The notes beneath the pieces were generated by a model. The model did no database searches. It was not told the origin of the DNA and was given only the letters and a program-made list of their open reading frames with translations. This document shows, in pieces, positions 49,410 to 56,974 of a stretch of 64,000 bases of DNA (the first letter of the stretch is position 1; every line of letters starts with the position of its first letter). The DNA is taken from positions 95,321-159,320 of the forward strand of contig CACZVN010000002.1 in assembly GCA_902784615.1 (NCBI GenBank). The letters run 5' to 3'. This DNA is from an uncultured Prevotellaceae bacterium (GTDB lineage: Bacteria; Bacteroidota; Bacteroidia; Bacteroidales; Bacteroidaceae). Position numbers and translations under genes: made by a program.

Positions 49410-50405
49410 CTACTGTCCGCCCAGGCGGGAGAAGTAGTCGGCGATATCGTCCCAGGTCTTGAAGGTATCCGTACCAAACTGGATAAGTGTCGCCATTCCC
49501 TCGGTCTTCTCTATGTCGATCAGATAGTCGCCATAGAGAAGGCTTTTTTGATTGGTAAAGACTGTATGGCCATAGGCGGGCACGTTGATGTACTCGTAGA
49601 GCCAGGCATTGATGTCCGCATAATACTGGGACTCTGCGGGGGCTGCCGCCACGAAGAAGAGTTGGTAGGTCTCCAACAATGTGCGGATGGTCTTCTGCGA
49701 GGAACTCAGCGGCTTCTTCCAACTATCCATCAGCGTATTCACATCGATATAGATAATCGGACGCTCGCGGCCCTCCTGTCTGTCATCCACCCAACGGATG
49801 ACGGGAACCACAGAGTGCATAAACGCATGGTCGTTCATACTGTGCTCCCCGTGAAAACGGATAGCCGTCGGATAGTGCTCGCGGTAGAGGCCGTAGGTGT
49901 TCACGACGGCATCCTCGTCACCGAAGAGCCCCCACACACGGCGCTGTTCTTTAGGCGACACCTTCGAGAAACAGTGCTCAGTCATCTCCTTATATTCCTT
50001 CACCAGGGCCTTTGTCACGATAAAGTCCATCACACCGTCCTGTCGTGGATTCAAGAAACGTTGTGCCCCGATCATACCGTGATCCTTCATCGTCTCACCC
50101 ATCTCGAAAGCCGGGTTCAGGAGAATGCGGTCATAGCCATATAGCATCTCGGTGTACATACCACCCATTGAGATGCCGATGATGAGGTCGGGATTCTCCT
50201 GTGCGCAAACATCCTTTAACAAGGTAATAGCCTCCTGAGGATGGAGGGGGATATCGTATGCCAGTACCCTCGCACTGGGCAACACCTGACGAATGCGTGT
50301 CACCGATCCTGACTGTGCACTACTTGCGAAACCGTGTACATAAAGGATGGTCTTTCCCTTAAAAAGATCGGGGAATTGCTTGATGTATTGGTTCTGTTGT
50401 TCCAT
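49410..50405 (-). CDS. YcfP/YqiA-family alpha/beta hydrolase fused to a HAD-like domain
   Basis: 331 residues from the ATG at 50405, chosen because it lies directly below the minus promoter (50415-50422). Domain 1 (about 1-205): UPF0227-type esterase fold, YVHGFASSAQSG, nucleophile Ser in IGISMGGMY, Asp in GDEDAVV and His in MNDHAF. Domain 2 (about 210-331) resembles a 5'-nucleotidase/HAD fold (IYIDVNTLMDSW, FFVAAAPAES, LLYGDYLIDIEKTE), but the DxDxT nucleophile motif reads DVNTL, so phosphatase activity is doubtful. Cytoplasmic. Function unknown; possibly an acyl-ester hydrolase regulated by its degenerate HAD domain. Confidence 0.8.
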   Translation of the reverse strand: MEQQNQYIKQFPDLFKGKTILYVHGFASSAQSGSVTRIRQVLPSARVLAYDIPLHPQEAITLLKDVCAQENPDLIIGISMGGMYTEMLYGYDRILLNPAFEMGETMKDHGMIGAQRFLNPRQDGVMDFIVTKALVKEYKEMTEHCFSKVSPKEQRRVWGLFGDEDAVVNTYGLYREHYPTAIRFHGEHSMNDHAFMHSVVPVIRWVDDRQEGRERPIIYIDVNTLMDSWKKPLSSSQKTIRTLLETYQLFFVAAAPAESQYYADINAWLYEYINVPAYGHTVFTNQKSLLYGDYLIDIEKTEGMATLIQFGTDTFKTWDDIADYFSRLGGQ

Positions 50406-50414
50406 ATCAGCGGC

Positions 50415-50422
50415 AAAGATAA
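50415..50422 (-). promoter_or_regulatory. -7 element (TATCTTTG) with near-leaderless start
   Basis: Minus-strand TATCTTTG ends 9 bases above the ATG at 50405. Confidence 0.6.
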
Positions 50423-50485
50423 TCATTTTTCATGTCTTTCGCGCATTTTTTTGGAAGATATATGCGTCTTCTCAATTCTTTTTCA

Positions 50486-50493
50486 TACCTTTG
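50486..50493 (+). promoter_or_regulatory. -7 element (TACCTTTG) of xpt
   Basis: TACCTTTG 35 bases before the ATG at 50529; the -33 box is not clear. Confidence 0.55.
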
Positions 50494-50528
50494 CAGTTCA
50501 AATACCGAGAACAAAAGACCTGATTAAT

Positions 50529-51152
50529 ATGAATTTCCTTGAGGAGAAGATCTTAGTCGATGGTGTTATCAAACCAGGAAACATCCTAAAGGTGGACAGT
50601 TTCCTAAACCACCAGATTGACATTGACATCATGCGCCAGATGGCGTACGAGTTCAAACGTCGTTTTAAGGGTATCGAGGTGAACAAGGTACTGACCATCG
50701 AGGCCAGCGGCATCGCCATTGCCACGCTGTTGGGAGACCTCTACGACGTGCCCGTGGTGTTTGCCAAGAAGAGTGAGACGGCCAACAGCACTGACGACAA
50801 GTACGTGTCGCAGGCCTATTCGTTTACCCATAAGAAGGTGAACAACGTCTTCATCTCCCGTCCCTATCTCCATGCCTCTGAGAAGGTACTCATCGTCGAT
50901 GATTTCCTGGCAGACGGTCAGGCCATCCATGCACTTATCGACCTGGTGCTTCAGGCAGGCGGAGAGGTCGCCGGTATCGGTGTTGCCATCGAGAAAGGTC
51001 AACAGAATGGTGGTCGCATACTCCGTGAGGAGGGCTATCGTCTGGAGTCTATCGCGATCATCGAGTCGATGGACTGGGAGACGCAGACCATCCGTTTCCG
51101 TCCTCAGCCGGAAATAGACTTTGGAGAGACACCGATCAAAGCAATTAAATAG
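50529..51152 (+). CDS. xpt: Xanthine phosphoribosyltransferase
   Basis: 207 residues. Purine salvage enzyme converting xanthine and PRPP to XMP. PRPP-binding signature VLIVDDFLADGQA at about residues 122-134; N-terminal family features LEEKILVDGVIKPGNILKVDSFLNHQID, and TIEASGIAIATLLG. An upstream in-frame ATG exists but lies above the promoter; the ATG at 50529 gives the normal family N-terminus. 22 bases before the GH43 gene. No purine riboswitch was recognised in the short leader. Confidence 0.94.
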   Translation: MNFLEEKILVDGVIKPGNILKVDSFLNHQIDIDIMRQMAYEFKRRFKGIEVNKVLTIEASGIAIATLLGDLYDVPVVFAKKSETANSTDDKYVSQAYSFTHKKVNNVFISRPYLHASEKVLIVDDFLADGQAIHALIDLVLQAGGEVAGIGVAIEKGQQNGGRILREEGYRLESIAIIESMDWETQTIRFRPQPEIDFGETPIKAIK

Positions 51153-51174
51153 ACAAATCACAATAAGAACCGAT

Positions 51175-52812
51175 ATGAAAACAAAAGCCCTTGCATGGTC
51201 CGTGGCCGCCGTTTGTTGCGCCATGATGGCCGTCTCCTGTGCCCAGCAGACACAGAGCGAGAAATCCGGACTCACCACCGTTGGTAACCCCTATCTCCCC
51301 CTCTGGGAACATATCCCCGATGGAGAGCCTTACGTGTTTGAGGATCCAGACCAGCCCGGAAAGCAGCGTGTATATATCTATGGTTCGCACGACGATCTGG
51401 TAACAGCCTACTGCGGGCGTGATCAGGTGGTATGGTCAGCATCCGTCGATAGTCTGAACAACTGGCGCTATGACGGTGTGATCCTCGTGGTAGATAAGAA
51501 TGCTAAGGGCGAGCCCTTTGATTCCGCAGGAACGGCAGATGTGCTCTACGCACCTGATGTGGCACTGGCAGTTGACAGCACAGGTAAGAAGACCTACTAC
51601 CTGTTCCCCAACGACCAGACGGGTTACCGCAATGGTCTGATTGCAAAGAGCGACCGTCCTGACGGTCCCTTCGAGGTGTGCAACTGGAAAGATGACGATG
51701 CTAACCAGGTAGATGGCATCTATGGTTTCGACCCCGCTGTGTTCGTGGATGACGACGGCCGCGTATATGGCTACTGGGGTTTTGAGCACTCGTATGCCGC
51801 AGAGATTGATCCCGCGACGATGTGTACGGTGAAGCCTGGCACCCAGATCATTGACGGTATGATATCTGGCAGAAACGAGCCGGGTATCTTCAGTTTCTTC
51901 GAGGCCTCATCAATCCGTAAGATCAAGGATAAGTACGTGTTTATCTACAGCCGCTTTACGAAAGACGGTGAGTTCGGACTGCCCGTATCGAACTATACCC
52001 TCGCCTACTGCTACAGCGACCAGCCTTTAGGTCCCTGGACCTACGGTGGTACGATCATCGACGGACGTGCCCGTGAGATCAACGAACAGGGCGACACCAT
52101 CGCCTCGGCTACGCCCGATGGCAATACCCACGGTTCGATCTGCGAGATCAACGGTCAGTGGTACGTGTTCTACCACCGTCAGACGGGTACTGACGAGTAT
52201 GCCCGTCAGGCCATGGTGGCTCCCATCGAGGTAAAGGTGGAAGAAGGTGAAGGCGGCAAGGTGGAGATCTCTGAGGGCGAGTACAACTCGCAGGGCTTCG
52301 CACTGAATGGTCTTGACCCGTTTGAGGTTCACTCTGCTGGTATCTGCTGCTGGTACACGGGTCCGAAGGTGGCTGAGCACAACTGGCCCAACAATACCTT
52401 CTACGGCTCGTATGTAGCCTCAAGTTATGGCACAGACAGTAACTTCGCCGAACCCTACGACCTGAAGAACAATACCAACCTCGTGGTGAACAATACCGAC
52501 GGCTCTATCGTGGGCTATAAGTACTTCAACTTCGATGCTGAGCGTTTGGCAAATGAGGATAACCTGATGCTCTGCGTGAACCTGATCCCTGAAGGTATCG
52601 ACGGCACCATTAAAGTAATGATGGATCGTCCCTGGACTTCTCAGGGTGGCAAGAAGATTGGCGAAGCCAAACTGACTGCTGACATGGCGAGATCAGGAAG
52701 AACGATCTCGCTGGCAAGCACGCCATCTACTTTGTCTTCAAGTCCGACACCAAGAAGAAGTCGCTTTGCACCCTCCAGGACCTGGTTTTCACATTTGCAA
52801 TCAATTAAATAA
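51175..52812 (+). CDS. GH43-family arabinofuranosidase-like lipoprotein with frameshifted C-terminus
   Basis: 545 residues from the ATG at 51175. Lipoprotein signal (AVSCAQQ). GH43 propeller at about 35-350 with likely base Asp in YVFEDPDQPG, modulating Asp in YGFDPAVFVDD, and acid Glu in FFEASSIRK. C-terminal CBM6-like domain from about 390. From residue about 506 the sequence becomes Ser/Arg-rich (SGRTISLASTPS); reading the +2 frame from 52698 instead gives KNDLAGKHAIYFVFKSD and then LCTLQDLVFTF, the expected end of this domain. So there is a deletion/frameshift at about 52690, exactly where a 99-base repeat shared with 62527-62625 ends. The catalytic domain is intact; the binding domain's last part is garbled. 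Confidence 0.85.
   Translation: MKTKALAWSVAAVCCAMMAVSCAQQTQSEKSGLTTVGNPYLPLWEHIPDGEPYVFEDPDQPGKQRVYIYGSHDDLVTAYCGRDQVVWSASVDSLNNWRYDGVILVVDKNAKGEPFDSAGTADVLYAPDVALAVDSTGKKTYYLFPNDQTGYRNGLIAKSDRPDGPFEVCNWKDDDANQVDGIYGFDPAVFVDDDGRVYGYWGFEHSYAAEIDPATMCTVKPGTQIIDGMISGRNEPGIFSFFEASSIRKIKDKYVFIYSRFTKDGEFGLPVSNYTLAYCYSDQPLGPWTYGGTIIDGRAREINEQGDTIASATPDGNTHGSICEINGQWYVFYHRQTGTDEYARQAMVAPIEVKVEEGEGGKVEISEGEYNSQGFALNGLDPFEVHSAGICCWYTGPKVAEHNWPNNTFYGSYVASSYGTDSNFAEPYDLKNNTNLVVNNTDGSIVGYKYFNFDAERLANEDNLMLCVNLIPEGIDGTIKVMMDRPWTSQGGKKIGEAKLTADMARSGRTISLASTPSTLSSSPTPRRSRFAPSRTWFSHLQSIK
52591..52689 (+). repeat. 99-base direct repeat, copy A (inside GH43)
   Basis: Identical over 99 bases to 62527-62625, same orientation. 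Encodes residues about 473-505 of the GH43 lipoprotein. The bases on either side differ between copies. Confidence 0.95.
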
Positions 52813-52823
52813 CCGACAAAATA

Positions 52824-54107
52824 ATGGACAAGAAATTAAGACAAGGCACGCTCTGCGTACAGGCAGGCTATAAGGCCAAGAACGGAGAACCGATAGAGTT
52901 GCCCATCATCCAGAGTACGACGTTCAAGTACGACGACTCTGACGAGATGGCCAAGTTGTTTGACTTAGAGAAGGAGGGCTATTTCTATACCCGTCTGCAG
53001 AATCCCACGAACGATGCTGTGGCAGCGAAGATCGCTACCCTCGAAGGCGGTGTAGGCGCTGTGCTGACATCCTCTGGACAGGCTGCCAACTTCTACGCCA
53101 TCTTCAACATCTGTCAGGCTGGCGACCACTTCATCACCTCGAACGAGATCTACGGTGGTACGTATAACCTCTTCGGTGTGACGCTGAAGAAACTCGGCAT
53201 CGACTGCACCTTTATCTCTCAGGAGGCCTCCGACGAGGAGATTCAGGCAGCCTTCCGCCCCAACACAAAGGCCGTATTCGGTGAGACCATCTCGAACCCC
53301 GGCTGTGCAGTGTTCGACATCGAGCGCTTCGCCAAGATCGCCCATAAGAACGGAGTGCCCCTCATCGTGGATAACACCTTTGCCACACCCGTGAACTGCC
53401 GCCCGTTTGAGTGGGGTGCCGACATCGTCACCCACTCCACCACAAAGTATATGGACGGTCTGGCCACACAAGTAGGCGGTGTCGTCGTGGATAGCGGCAA
53501 CTTCGACTGGCTGGCAAATGCCGAGAAGTTCCCCGGCCTCTGTACGCCCGATGAGTCCTATCACGGACTGACCTACGTAAAGGCCTTCGGCAAGATGGGC
53601 TTCACCACAAAACTCGTCGCCCAACTGATGCGCGACCTGGGTAGCATCCCCGCCCCCCAGAATGCCTTCCTGCTGCACCTCGGACTGCAGACGCTCCATC
53701 TGCGCATGGCCCAGCACTGCAAGAACGCCCAGAAGGTGGCCGAGTTCCTCAGTAGCAACGACAAGGTGGCATGGGTGCACTACTGCGGTCTGCCCAGCGA
53801 TAAGAACTACGCCCTCGGACAGAAATATCTGCCTAATGGCAGTTGTGGTGTGATTGCCTTCGGACTGAAAGGTACCCGCGAGACCGCTATCAAGTGGATG
53901 GACTCTTTGGAGATGATCAACATCGTAACGCACGTGGCCGATGCCCGTACCTGTGTGCTGCATCCTGCATCCCACACCCACCGTCAGCTCTCCGACGAAC
54001 AGCTTCTTGAAGCCGGTGTCGCTCCTGACCTGATCCGCCTCTCCGTAGGTATTGAGGACGTGGAGGATATCCTTGACGATATCAAACAGGCTTTGGCTAA
54101 AATTTAA
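52824..54107 (+). CDS. metY: O-acetylhomoserine sulfhydrylase (aminocarboxypropyltransferase)
   Basis: 427 residues, cytoplasmic, PLP-dependent Cys/Met metabolism family. Makes homocysteine from O-acetyl-L-homoserine and sulfide in methionine synthesis. PLP-binding K208 in THSTTKYMDG; other motifs EGGVGAVLTSSGQAAN, GETISNPGCAVFDIERFA, VDNTFATP and the C-terminal SHTHRQLSDEQL with RLSVGIEDVEDI. Only 11 bases separate it from the damaged GH43 gene, leaving no room for its own riboswitch. The close paralogs MetB/MetC are less likely because of the MetY-type insert around residues 220-270. Confidence 0.93.
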   Translation: MDKKLRQGTLCVQAGYKAKNGEPIELPIIQSTTFKYDDSDEMAKLFDLEKEGYFYTRLQNPTNDAVAAKIATLEGGVGAVLTSSGQAANFYAIFNICQAGDHFITSNEIYGGTYNLFGVTLKKLGIDCTFISQEASDEEIQAAFRPNTKAVFGETISNPGCAVFDIERFAKIAHKNGVPLIVDNTFATPVNCRPFEWGADIVTHSTTKYMDGLATQVGGVVVDSGNFDWLANAEKFPGLCTPDESYHGLTYVKAFGKMGFTTKLVAQLMRDLGSIPAPQNAFLLHLGLQTLHLRMAQHCKNAQKVAEFLSSNDKVAWVHYCGLPSDKNYALGQKYLPNGSCGVIAFGLKGTRETAIKWMDSLEMINIVTHVADARTCVLHPASHTHRQLSDEQLLEAGVAPDLIRLSVGIEDVEDILDDIKQALAKI

Positions 54108-54145
54108 ATTCTCCAAAATCCGTTGTTCTTTACAAGCTTTTTTCG

Positions 54146-54153
54146 TATATTTG
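54146..54153 (+). promoter_or_regulatory. Promoter TTG (54123-54125), 20 bases, TATATTTG
   Basis: Full spacing match upstream of the Cache sensor / SpoIIE pair; leader of about 28 bases. Confidence 0.7.
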
Positions 54154-54187
54154 CAGCCGAGAATAAGTCAAACAAAGCATTGATTCT

Positions 54188-55069
54188 ATGGATACAAATA
54201 CCAAGAAATGGCTGCGGCCAGTGATCATCGCCGCGCTGGCGGTGGCGGTAGTGCTACTGGCGGTGGCGCTGAACTACACAGTTCGAGCAGAGCGCAATGC
54301 GCGCTACGTCGGCATGATGAACGTGGTGGAGGAGAAACTGTCGAAGACCATCAGGGGCGTGGAGATGAATGCGGAGAACGTGTTCGACGAGGTGAGGAAG
54401 CATATGGAGTCGCCGCAGGCTGTCATCGAGGCCCTCGGCAGCAAGACCAGCCTGAACCCCGACGTCATCGGCTACTTCGCAGCCTTCGTGCCCAACTACT
54501 TCCCACAGGAGGGCCGGTGGTTCCAGCCTTACGTGCACCAAGGCGACTCGACGGAGTTCGTGCTGACGCTCGTGGGCTCGGCGCGCCACGATTATACCAC
54601 ATCGACATGGTACGTGCAAGGCATAAAAGAGAAGGAGAGTTTCTGGTCGGAGCCGTATTATTACGAGGATAACCTGAACGTGACCAGCGGCTACTATATG
54701 ACGTTTGCCACGCCCATTTTCGACGCGCAGGGCCGCTTGGCATGCGTCTGCGGAGCCGACATGACGCAGGAGTGGATGATAGACCAGTTGCGGCAGATAG
54801 AGGACGAGGTGAGGAACGATGAGCTGATGAACAGCTATCGGTTGGCTGGGAACGACGATTTCTTCATCGTCATCCTGAACGACGATGGCACCAGCTTCGC
54901 CCACCCCGACGGGCATATCGTCACCATGAGCGACGAGGCATTTGTCGACAACTTGAAGAATCACCAACGCGGCGTGACCGAACTGGAGGTGAACGGTGTG
55001 CCGTCGCGTGTCTATTACACCCCGCTGAAGCGCACCCACTGGTCGGTGGCCATTGTCGTAAAGAAATGA
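54188..55069 (+). CDS. Membrane-anchored Cache sensor protein without output domain
   Basis: 293 residues. One TM near the N-terminus (about 11-31), then a double-Cache periplasmic domain to the end (NPDVIGYFAAFVPNYFPQEGRW, WSEPYYYEDN, LACVCGADMTQEW, GTSFAHPDGHIV, YYTPLKRTHWSVAIVVKK). No second TM, HAMP or cytoplasmic domain. The domain is clearly related to the ectodomain of the histidine kinase at 7368. The stop overlaps the start of the SpoIIE phosphatase gene (ATGA, 55066-55069), so the two are translationally coupled and probably form one receptor: Cache sensor in one protein, phosphatase in the other. Confidence 0.85.
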   Translation: MDTNTKKWLRPVIIAALAVAVVLLAVALNYTVRAERNARYVGMMNVVEEKLSKTIRGVEMNAENVFDEVRKHMESPQAVIEALGSKTSLNPDVIGYFAAFVPNYFPQEGRWFQPYVHQGDSTEFVLTLVGSARHDYTTSTWYVQGIKEKESFWSEPYYYEDNLNVTSGYYMTFATPIFDAQGRLACVCGADMTQEWMIDQLRQIEDEVRNDELMNSYRLAGNDDFFIVILNDDGTSFAHPDGHIVTMSDEAFVDNLKNHQRGVTELEVNGVPSRVYYTPLKRTHWSVAIVVKK

Positions 55070-56958
55070 AGAAAAAGGTATTCATCGTACTGACGGTCGT
55101 CATGACGACGCTGGCCGCAGGGGCGCAGACATCGGGTGCCGACGGCGACGACCACATCGCGCAGCTGGAGAAGGAGATGTACCGCTACTACAGCTCAAGC
55201 GCGATTGACAGTTTCATGCTCATCACCGACCAGCTGATAGAGGCGTGTCGCAAGGCCGGACCCAGTCAGGAGCGGCTGTTCTACAAGGCGTGGTCGAACC
55301 AGGCCATCTACAGCTTCAACAGGGTGAACCGTACGCGCGGTCTGGAGCTGGCTCAACAGATTCACGACTACGCCTACCAGCACGATAGCAAGTTCGGACT
55401 CTACACGTCCACATACGCTCTGGCCACCATGTCGTCGACCCTGCGTCACTTCGCCCAGGCCGAGCATGAGTTCACTGAGGCCATCAACTACCAACACCGT
55501 TTCTTCCCCGACGAGAGCGCCGCTGCCCCCTACCTCGGAATTGCTAAAATCTACGTCAATCTGAAGAAACCCGAGAAGGTGCTCGACTGCGCCCGCAAGG
55601 CACTGGCCGAGCCCAACGTCATTATGCAGCACAAGCTATCAGCGTGGAGTCATATCTGCATTGCGTACAACGACGAAAAGTACAGCCGTGATGACTTCAA
55701 CCGCGCCTATGCCGAGCGAGAGAAACTAAAGCACGACATCGGGCACGACGACAACTTCGGCCCCGTCGTCAACTTCTACCACGCCATGAAGAACGGCCGC
55801 TACGCCGAGGCCCTTGACATCGCCACCAACATCCAGGGCGGCGCCGACCGTCTGGGATTCATATCCGAAGCCTATGCCAGTCTCGGTGACTACCGGCAGG
55901 CCTACCTCTACAGGATGCGTCACATGGAATATCGCGACTCTGTCAACACCGCCGAGGTGCAGAAGATGTCCTACGAATATGCCACACAGATTGACGTGAC
56001 ACGGGCGGAAAACGAGGCCAAAGACCTGCGTCTCTCCAAGCTGGACCTGCAGATACAGGCCGCCATGGTCATCTTCCTCATCACCCTCGCCTTCTTCATC
56101 TTCTACTACTTCCGCCGCCGCAAGCAAATGCAGGAACTGCGCCATGCCTACAACCAACTGGCCGACACGACCACCGCCAAGGAGCGCATAGACAGCGAAC
56201 TGCGCATCGCACGCAACATCCAGATGTCGATGGTGCCCCAAACCTTCCCCGCATTCCCCGACCGCCGCGACATCGACCTTCATGCCGCCATTGTGCCTGC
56301 CAAGGAAGTGGGCGGCGACCTCTACGACTTCTTCCTACAGGACGACCGCCTCTGCTTCTGCGTGGGTGACGTCAGCGGCAAGGGCATCCCCGCTTCGCTC
56401 ACCATGGCCGTCGCCGTCAACCTGTTCCGCACCGTCGCCAAGGAGGGCTTCTCCCCCGAGGTCATTGCCACCAAGCTGAACGACACGATGTCAGCCAACA
56501 ACGAAAATGCCGTCTTCGTCACCATGTTCATCGGCATCATCGACCTCAAGACCGGCAACCTCGACTACTGCAACTGCGGCCACAACTCGCCCGTCTATGG
56601 TGAGCGACGCATGCACACCTCGCAGACCGTTTTCCGCTTCCTCGACGTCGAGTCAAACGTCCCCATCGGACTCTGGCCTAACTACACCTTCGTCGGAGGC
56701 CACCTCGATGACATCCGTGGCAGTTCGCTCTTCGTTTACACCGACGGCGTCAACGAGGCCGAGAACCGCTTGCAAGAGCAGTTCGGCGAGAAGCGCATGC
56801 TCCGCGTACTCCGCGAGTCAACACAACCCTTCGGTGAGCGCACCCCCAAGACACGCTCCCACTTCCTCATAGACGAAATGAAATGCGCCCTCGACGCCTT
56901 CGTCGATGGCGCCGAGCAGAGCGATGACCTCACCATGCTCTGCGTCAGCATAAAATAG
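55066..56958 (+). CDS. SpoIIE-type PP2C phosphatase with periplasmic TPR-like domain
   Basis: 630 residues. Signal peptide (1-21); helical TPR-like repeats at about 25-300; TM at about 326-346 (AAMVIFLITLAFFIFYYF); coiled-coil linker at about 350-385 (RIDSELRIARNIQMSMVPQTFP, the usual lead-in to these phosphatases); PP2C/SpoIIE domain at about 395-625 with metal-binding Asp in GGDLYDFF, GDVSGKGIPASLTMA, CNCGHNSPV, and final Asp in SDDLTMLCV. Family members dephosphorylate anti-sigma-antagonist (STAS) proteins, but no STAS or anti-sigma gene is present in this window. Coupled with the Cache sensor upstream. Confidence 0.92.
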   Translation: MKKKVFIVLTVVMTTLAAGAQTSGADGDDHIAQLEKEMYRYYSSSAIDSFMLITDQLIEACRKAGPSQERLFYKAWSNQAIYSFNRVNRTRGLELAQQIHDYAYQHDSKFGLYTSTYALATMSSTLRHFAQAEHEFTEAINYQHRFFPDESAAAPYLGIAKIYVNLKKPEKVLDCARKALAEPNVIMQHKLSAWSHICIAYNDEKYSRDDFNRAYAEREKLKHDIGHDDNFGPVVNFYHAMKNGRYAEALDIATNIQGGADRLGFISEAYASLGDYRQAYLYRMRHMEYRDSVNTAEVQKMSYEYATQIDVTRAENEAKDLRLSKLDLQIQAAMVIFLITLAFFIFYYFRRRKQMQELRHAYNQLADTTTAKERIDSELRIARNIQMSMVPQTFPAFPDRRDIDLHAAIVPAKEVGGDLYDFFLQDDRLCFCVGDVSGKGIPASLTMAVAVNLFRTVAKEGFSPEVIATKLNDTMSANNENAVFVTMFIGIIDLKTGNLDYCNCGHNSPVYGERRMHTSQTVFRFLDVESNVPIGLWPNYTFVGGHLDDIRGSSLFVYTDGVNEAENRLQEQFGEKRMLRVLRESTQPFGERTPKTRSHFLIDEMKCALDAFVDGAEQSDDLTMLCVSIK

Positions 56959-56974
56959 AGATGAGAACTAAGAA

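Noticed and set aside
52813-52823. SAM riboswitch controlling metY
   Set aside because: Only 11 bases separate metY from the preceding gene, too short for any riboswitch.
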